Source of the DNA: Sphagnum compactum
Lineage: Eukaryota > Bryophyta > Sphagnopsida > Sphagnales
Reading direction: 5' to 3'
Assembly (NCBI GenBank): GCA_965153455.1
Contig: OZ234493.1
Coordinates: 23,550,213 to 23,614,212, forward strand
Length of the DNA: 64,000 bases
Made by a program: the position numbers and the translations under genes. The notes beneath the pieces were generated by a model. That model did not search any database. It had not been told where the DNA came from and worked only from the letters and a program-made list of their open reading frames with translations. Of the stretch, positions 60,722 to 64,000 are shown piece after piece; positions within the stretch are counted from its first letter, which is position 1, and the number at the start of each line of letters is the position of its first letter.

Positions 60722-61407
60722 GCGCTATGCGACAGAAATTAAGTCGCTTGACTTTACCACCACCTCCACCTCTCTTCCCGGGTTACACTTGTTTCCAACT
60801 GGATAGCTCTAGAAGGAGCTTCTGGAGCGGAATCGCACGCCTACGTGCTCCTTGAAGGCTAAACACGCTGAATTGCATGCAAGATTGAGGGAACTTCTCT
60901 ACCTGTCCACAATTCCAATTGGTTCCAATTTCAGTACTGGAACAAAAATCTCATACAATGCATCTCTGCACTAGGTGTGATTCAGTAGAATACAGTCATA
61001 GATGTTCCTGATCTCCATTCTCAATTGGCACGGATGCAACCATCCTCCTGCTCTTCCCGTTCAGCTCTTTCTGCAGCCTCCTTCCTTGCTTTTGTTACTA
61101 GTGATTAAGTCCAGACATTCTTGTTCTATACATGGGGGAAGAGCCGAAAATCAATAACTAGTCTAGAGCTCAAAGCTTTACAAAACTTAGTTGCTGATGA
61201 GATCAGTACAAGATCCCCATAATAGCCTGTGAATTGACACTCTACAAGCTACCATCTGACCCGACAAACCAGAAAGGAGTATTGGAGACAGAGCAGAAGA
61301 TATACAAGTAACAACTCTCGCCGTGAGTTCTTTGCATTATAGAAAACAATGTATTTTACTTCTTGTGCAGTGACGCAGGCGGACGGGTGCAGACGAAGAG
61401 GGAGTAC

Positions 61408-61461
61408 AAAGAATCAACCTCCCTATAAAAGTGCAAAGAATCGACCTCCCTATAAAAGTGC
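61408..61461 (+). repeat. 27-bp tandem duplication containing TATAAAA
   Basis: Two adjacent units, 61408-61434 and 61435-61461, differ at one base (ATCAACC versus ATCGACC). Each contains CCTCCCTATAAAAGTGC. The 27-bp length keeps a reading frame, but no protein domain is present. Confidence 0.9.
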
Positions 61462-63755
61462 AGGCCCTATAGCAAATCAGGTAAGTAAGCATTATTGCTT
61501 TTTCATTATGTTGAAATTCACAACCTCCCTTTTTTTCTTTGCAAACGGCATCATAATCAGCACTTTATTCAGAATCATCCACAAGAGTAGGAATCCCTGG
61601 GGCACCGTGTTATGTCTTCCTAAATAGTATTCCGTTTGTGGCTAAGATAACAGACCTTTTGCATCTGCCTTCAGCCTAGTAGCTAACATTACCAACTCAA
61701 TTGTATTGAATCACACTTGGCCAGAGTCATCCAACACCCGCCGGTCAGCCATGTATGAACCACCCACATGCATCCACCATGTGGCTTACTTACGTATAGT
61801 AACCAGTTACATTCCTCCCTACATGCCTATGATAGTTACCCCCTACCCTAGGTACCACAATGGCTGAAGCAAGAGTGGTCCAGATTTAACCCAGCAAATG
61901 CTAAATTTGGACTGAGGGACCCTAATTTAATCTTATGATGGGATATGTGCCATGGTCGAAAGCAACATAATAAAATTTATGGTTTTTAGTTTTTACTGTG
62001 GTGCCAGTGTAGGTGCTGGTTCACCCACAGTGAACCTACAAAACTTAGTTGTGGATTATCCACAATCGAGACAAAACAGTCACAGTGTCCCATTTTAATG
62101 AGCAAGCTTATATCATTGTTGAAAACTACAATGAGGATGCTTCTCTAATCCAGTGACAAAACGCATCCAGCATTGGATCACATATTTTGGAATGTAAGTG
62201 TAAGGTCCAAAACAGTTGTTCCCTAGGTGGCAGCAGATGCCCAGTGTTTCTTTGTTTTGGGGTTTTCACACTGGCAAGGGCTCCCTTGTTGTTTCGCCAA
62301 ATTAATAGTGAACGTAAAATCTTATTTCGGATGTAGTAGGTCTGAGCATGATCTGGAACACTGGATGTTCATCTTCAGGATTCGTTTGGAGGCTTAGAAT
62401 TATTGGAGGGACAAAAGCTTGTGGCCTCAAGCTAAAGATAACAGATGCATGATACCGAGAGCTTACGTATTTATCATTGTTTTAAGATGAGGGGGCTTTC
62501 CCTTCCAGATGAAAACACATGGGTATGTGTGCACTGACTGGGTCAGATTCTATGACGATTTTCTTTTGTTATTAAGTGAACCTTGAAGTCTTTGGTACTC
62601 AACTGCTTGAGTGAATGAAGCTTATGGGACCTTTATTGTATTTGGGTTCACCTAGAATAATGTATATATCTTTCAGCTTTCAAACTCTCATCTACAAAAT
62701 AATTAGTTAGTGTAACAAACCCTAGACACCTATAGTGTTATAGTGTGGGTCGTATTAATTAGGTGGGGCTGAGTTCCAAGTTCAGAGTCTCTTTCATTGG
62801 CCCATCACAATAAAAATCTGAAAACTTTGGAGACTCTCAATATTGGAGTATTTACTCCAAACACCTAAACATAAACGTCCCAGTATTTGCCCATGTATGT
62901 AAGTTCCAAGAGGACAACATTGGGCAAAGAATTTGGGACAAGTGAGGTGCAATTGGGAACATGTTGGGCAACACCTTGTGAAATTATGAAACATGTTGAG
63001 AACCCATTGGGACGATAGGAACGACAAAAAAACAAACGCTCTCCACTCTCCTCAAAAGAAAAAGGATCTGGGCCCCTTGCGTACATGCTGGCTTGTCTCA
63101 TTGGCTGCCAAGAATTTCTATGCTCTGAGTTCTTTATCTTTTTTCAATTGTTATTTTTTACCATTTTTTTAACCAGTTTGATGATGTTCTTTCCCATTTT
63201 TGGCATAGGCTAATGGCAGGGGCAGAATTGTGGGGACATGTTGTAACCAGTTTGGCCAAGACATTTCTGTGCTTGGTTACTCTGTTTTCAACACTAAATA
63301 TTCCATTGTCCCCAGTGGATGTGCTTACACACTCACTTGCAAAATGGTGTACCATGTGTGATTGTCTGCACATCACTAGTTGTAATTTCATATTGTCTTG
63401 CCAAAGAAACTTGACTTCAGAAATATTTTTCAATTCCGTGACAGGACTAGATTTCTGTGGATGTATTATCTCTTTTCATGTATAAATGGTTTATGTGATT
63501 TTCACAGTACCTGACAAAGATTTCAAAATTGTGAAATGTTATTCAATTGAATAATTGCAAAAGGCATATTTATATTTACTATGTAGGTCAAGAGTAGTGT
63601 TGTGCATGTAAATGCTTTTAGATTTACACTGTGTGTAAGTGTATAAAATTTGCTTAGAAAAGTGTATGTGTAAAACATTTACACTTGCATTGTTTTACAC
63701 TTTTTCTTACACTTAATTTTTTTTTTTAAATATTGTTTTACATTGCCATTTTTTC

Positions 63756-63773
63756 TATATATATATATATATA
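63756..63773 (+). repeat. TA microsatellite
   Basis: A run of nine TA units in AT-rich DNA. Confidence 0.9.
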
Positions 63774-64000
63774 ATTTGAATTATTTTATAAGTCTTAGAC
63801 TTTAATTTATCTTAACATTTATGTTGTTTTATGCTATCTAAGTGTAAAACAAGAATGTAAATAGAAAATTAAAGATTCATAACAAGCAAGCTCCTAAGCT
63901 TGCAGGTCAAACAACAGTTATGATGAGCAACGCACTACACACAACCTCAAGAAAAACTTGTTAAAAGTTATATCCTAGAGTTATCCCTTTTTACATTTAC

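Larger units (their letters stand above)
60722..64000. other. promoter side of the mitoferrin-like gene and repeat-rich intergenic DNA
   Basis: 60722 to about 61100 is the likely promoter and 5' UTR of the minus-strand carrier gene. Beyond that there is no supported gene. 61740-61870 is rich in GTTAC/GGTA words. 63590-63860 has many GTGTAA/TTACAC words. Sequence from about 63880 to the end shows no coding signal. Confidence 0.45.

Overview
This window is nuclear DNA of a green plant. Both well-supported multi-exon genes belong to plant-type families: a kinesin of the KIN-8B type and a mitoferrin-type mitochondrial carrier. All introns I could place are GT-AG, and most are 80-600 bp. The long AT-rich intergenic stretches full of decayed DNA transposons, foldback repeats and short tandem arrays suggest a medium to large plant genome. 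A seed-free plant (lycophyte, fern or bryophyte) is possible, but that is a weak inference.

Layout. 0-2 kb: a possible exon of a SAM-like protein on the minus strand. 3.4-6.1 kb: a nearly complete pogo/Tigger-like transposon with inverted ends, TA target duplications and a dead single-frame transposase. 6.5-7.5 kb: a non-autonomous hAT-like element. 7.5-12.6 kb: AT-rich DNA, then a Ty1/copia pol scrap abutting a GC-richer relic of a transposon-like gene. 16.7-16.9 kb: a highly folded MITE-like element. 18.6-19.1 kb: five ~100-bp GA-rich tandem repeats upstream of an ARM-repeat gene (21.1-22.2 kb, plus strand). 22.2-42.3 kb: a 20-kb gene desert holding a MITE-like element with a repeated 7-mer, a 44-bp tandem repeat and a ~0.9-kb foldback whose loop is itself a tandem array. 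42.3-48.7 kb: the 17-exon kinesin gene, plus strand. 50.4-52.2 kb: a second hAT-like element. 53.3-53.6 kb: a dense ATACCAG motif cluster. 54.9-58.9 kb: dispersed repeats, hairpins and unconnected candidate exons. 59.0-60.7 kb: the three-exon mitoferrin-like gene, minus strand. 60.7-64 kb: its promoter side and repeat-rich DNA.

The three better-supported host genes have unrelated jobs: microtubule motor, mitochondrial iron import and an ARM-repeat scaffold. Nothing suggests they act as a unit. I found no rRNA, CRISPR array or confident tRNA gene. The most unusual material is the set of structured repeats and the extra exon and long tail of the kinesin.
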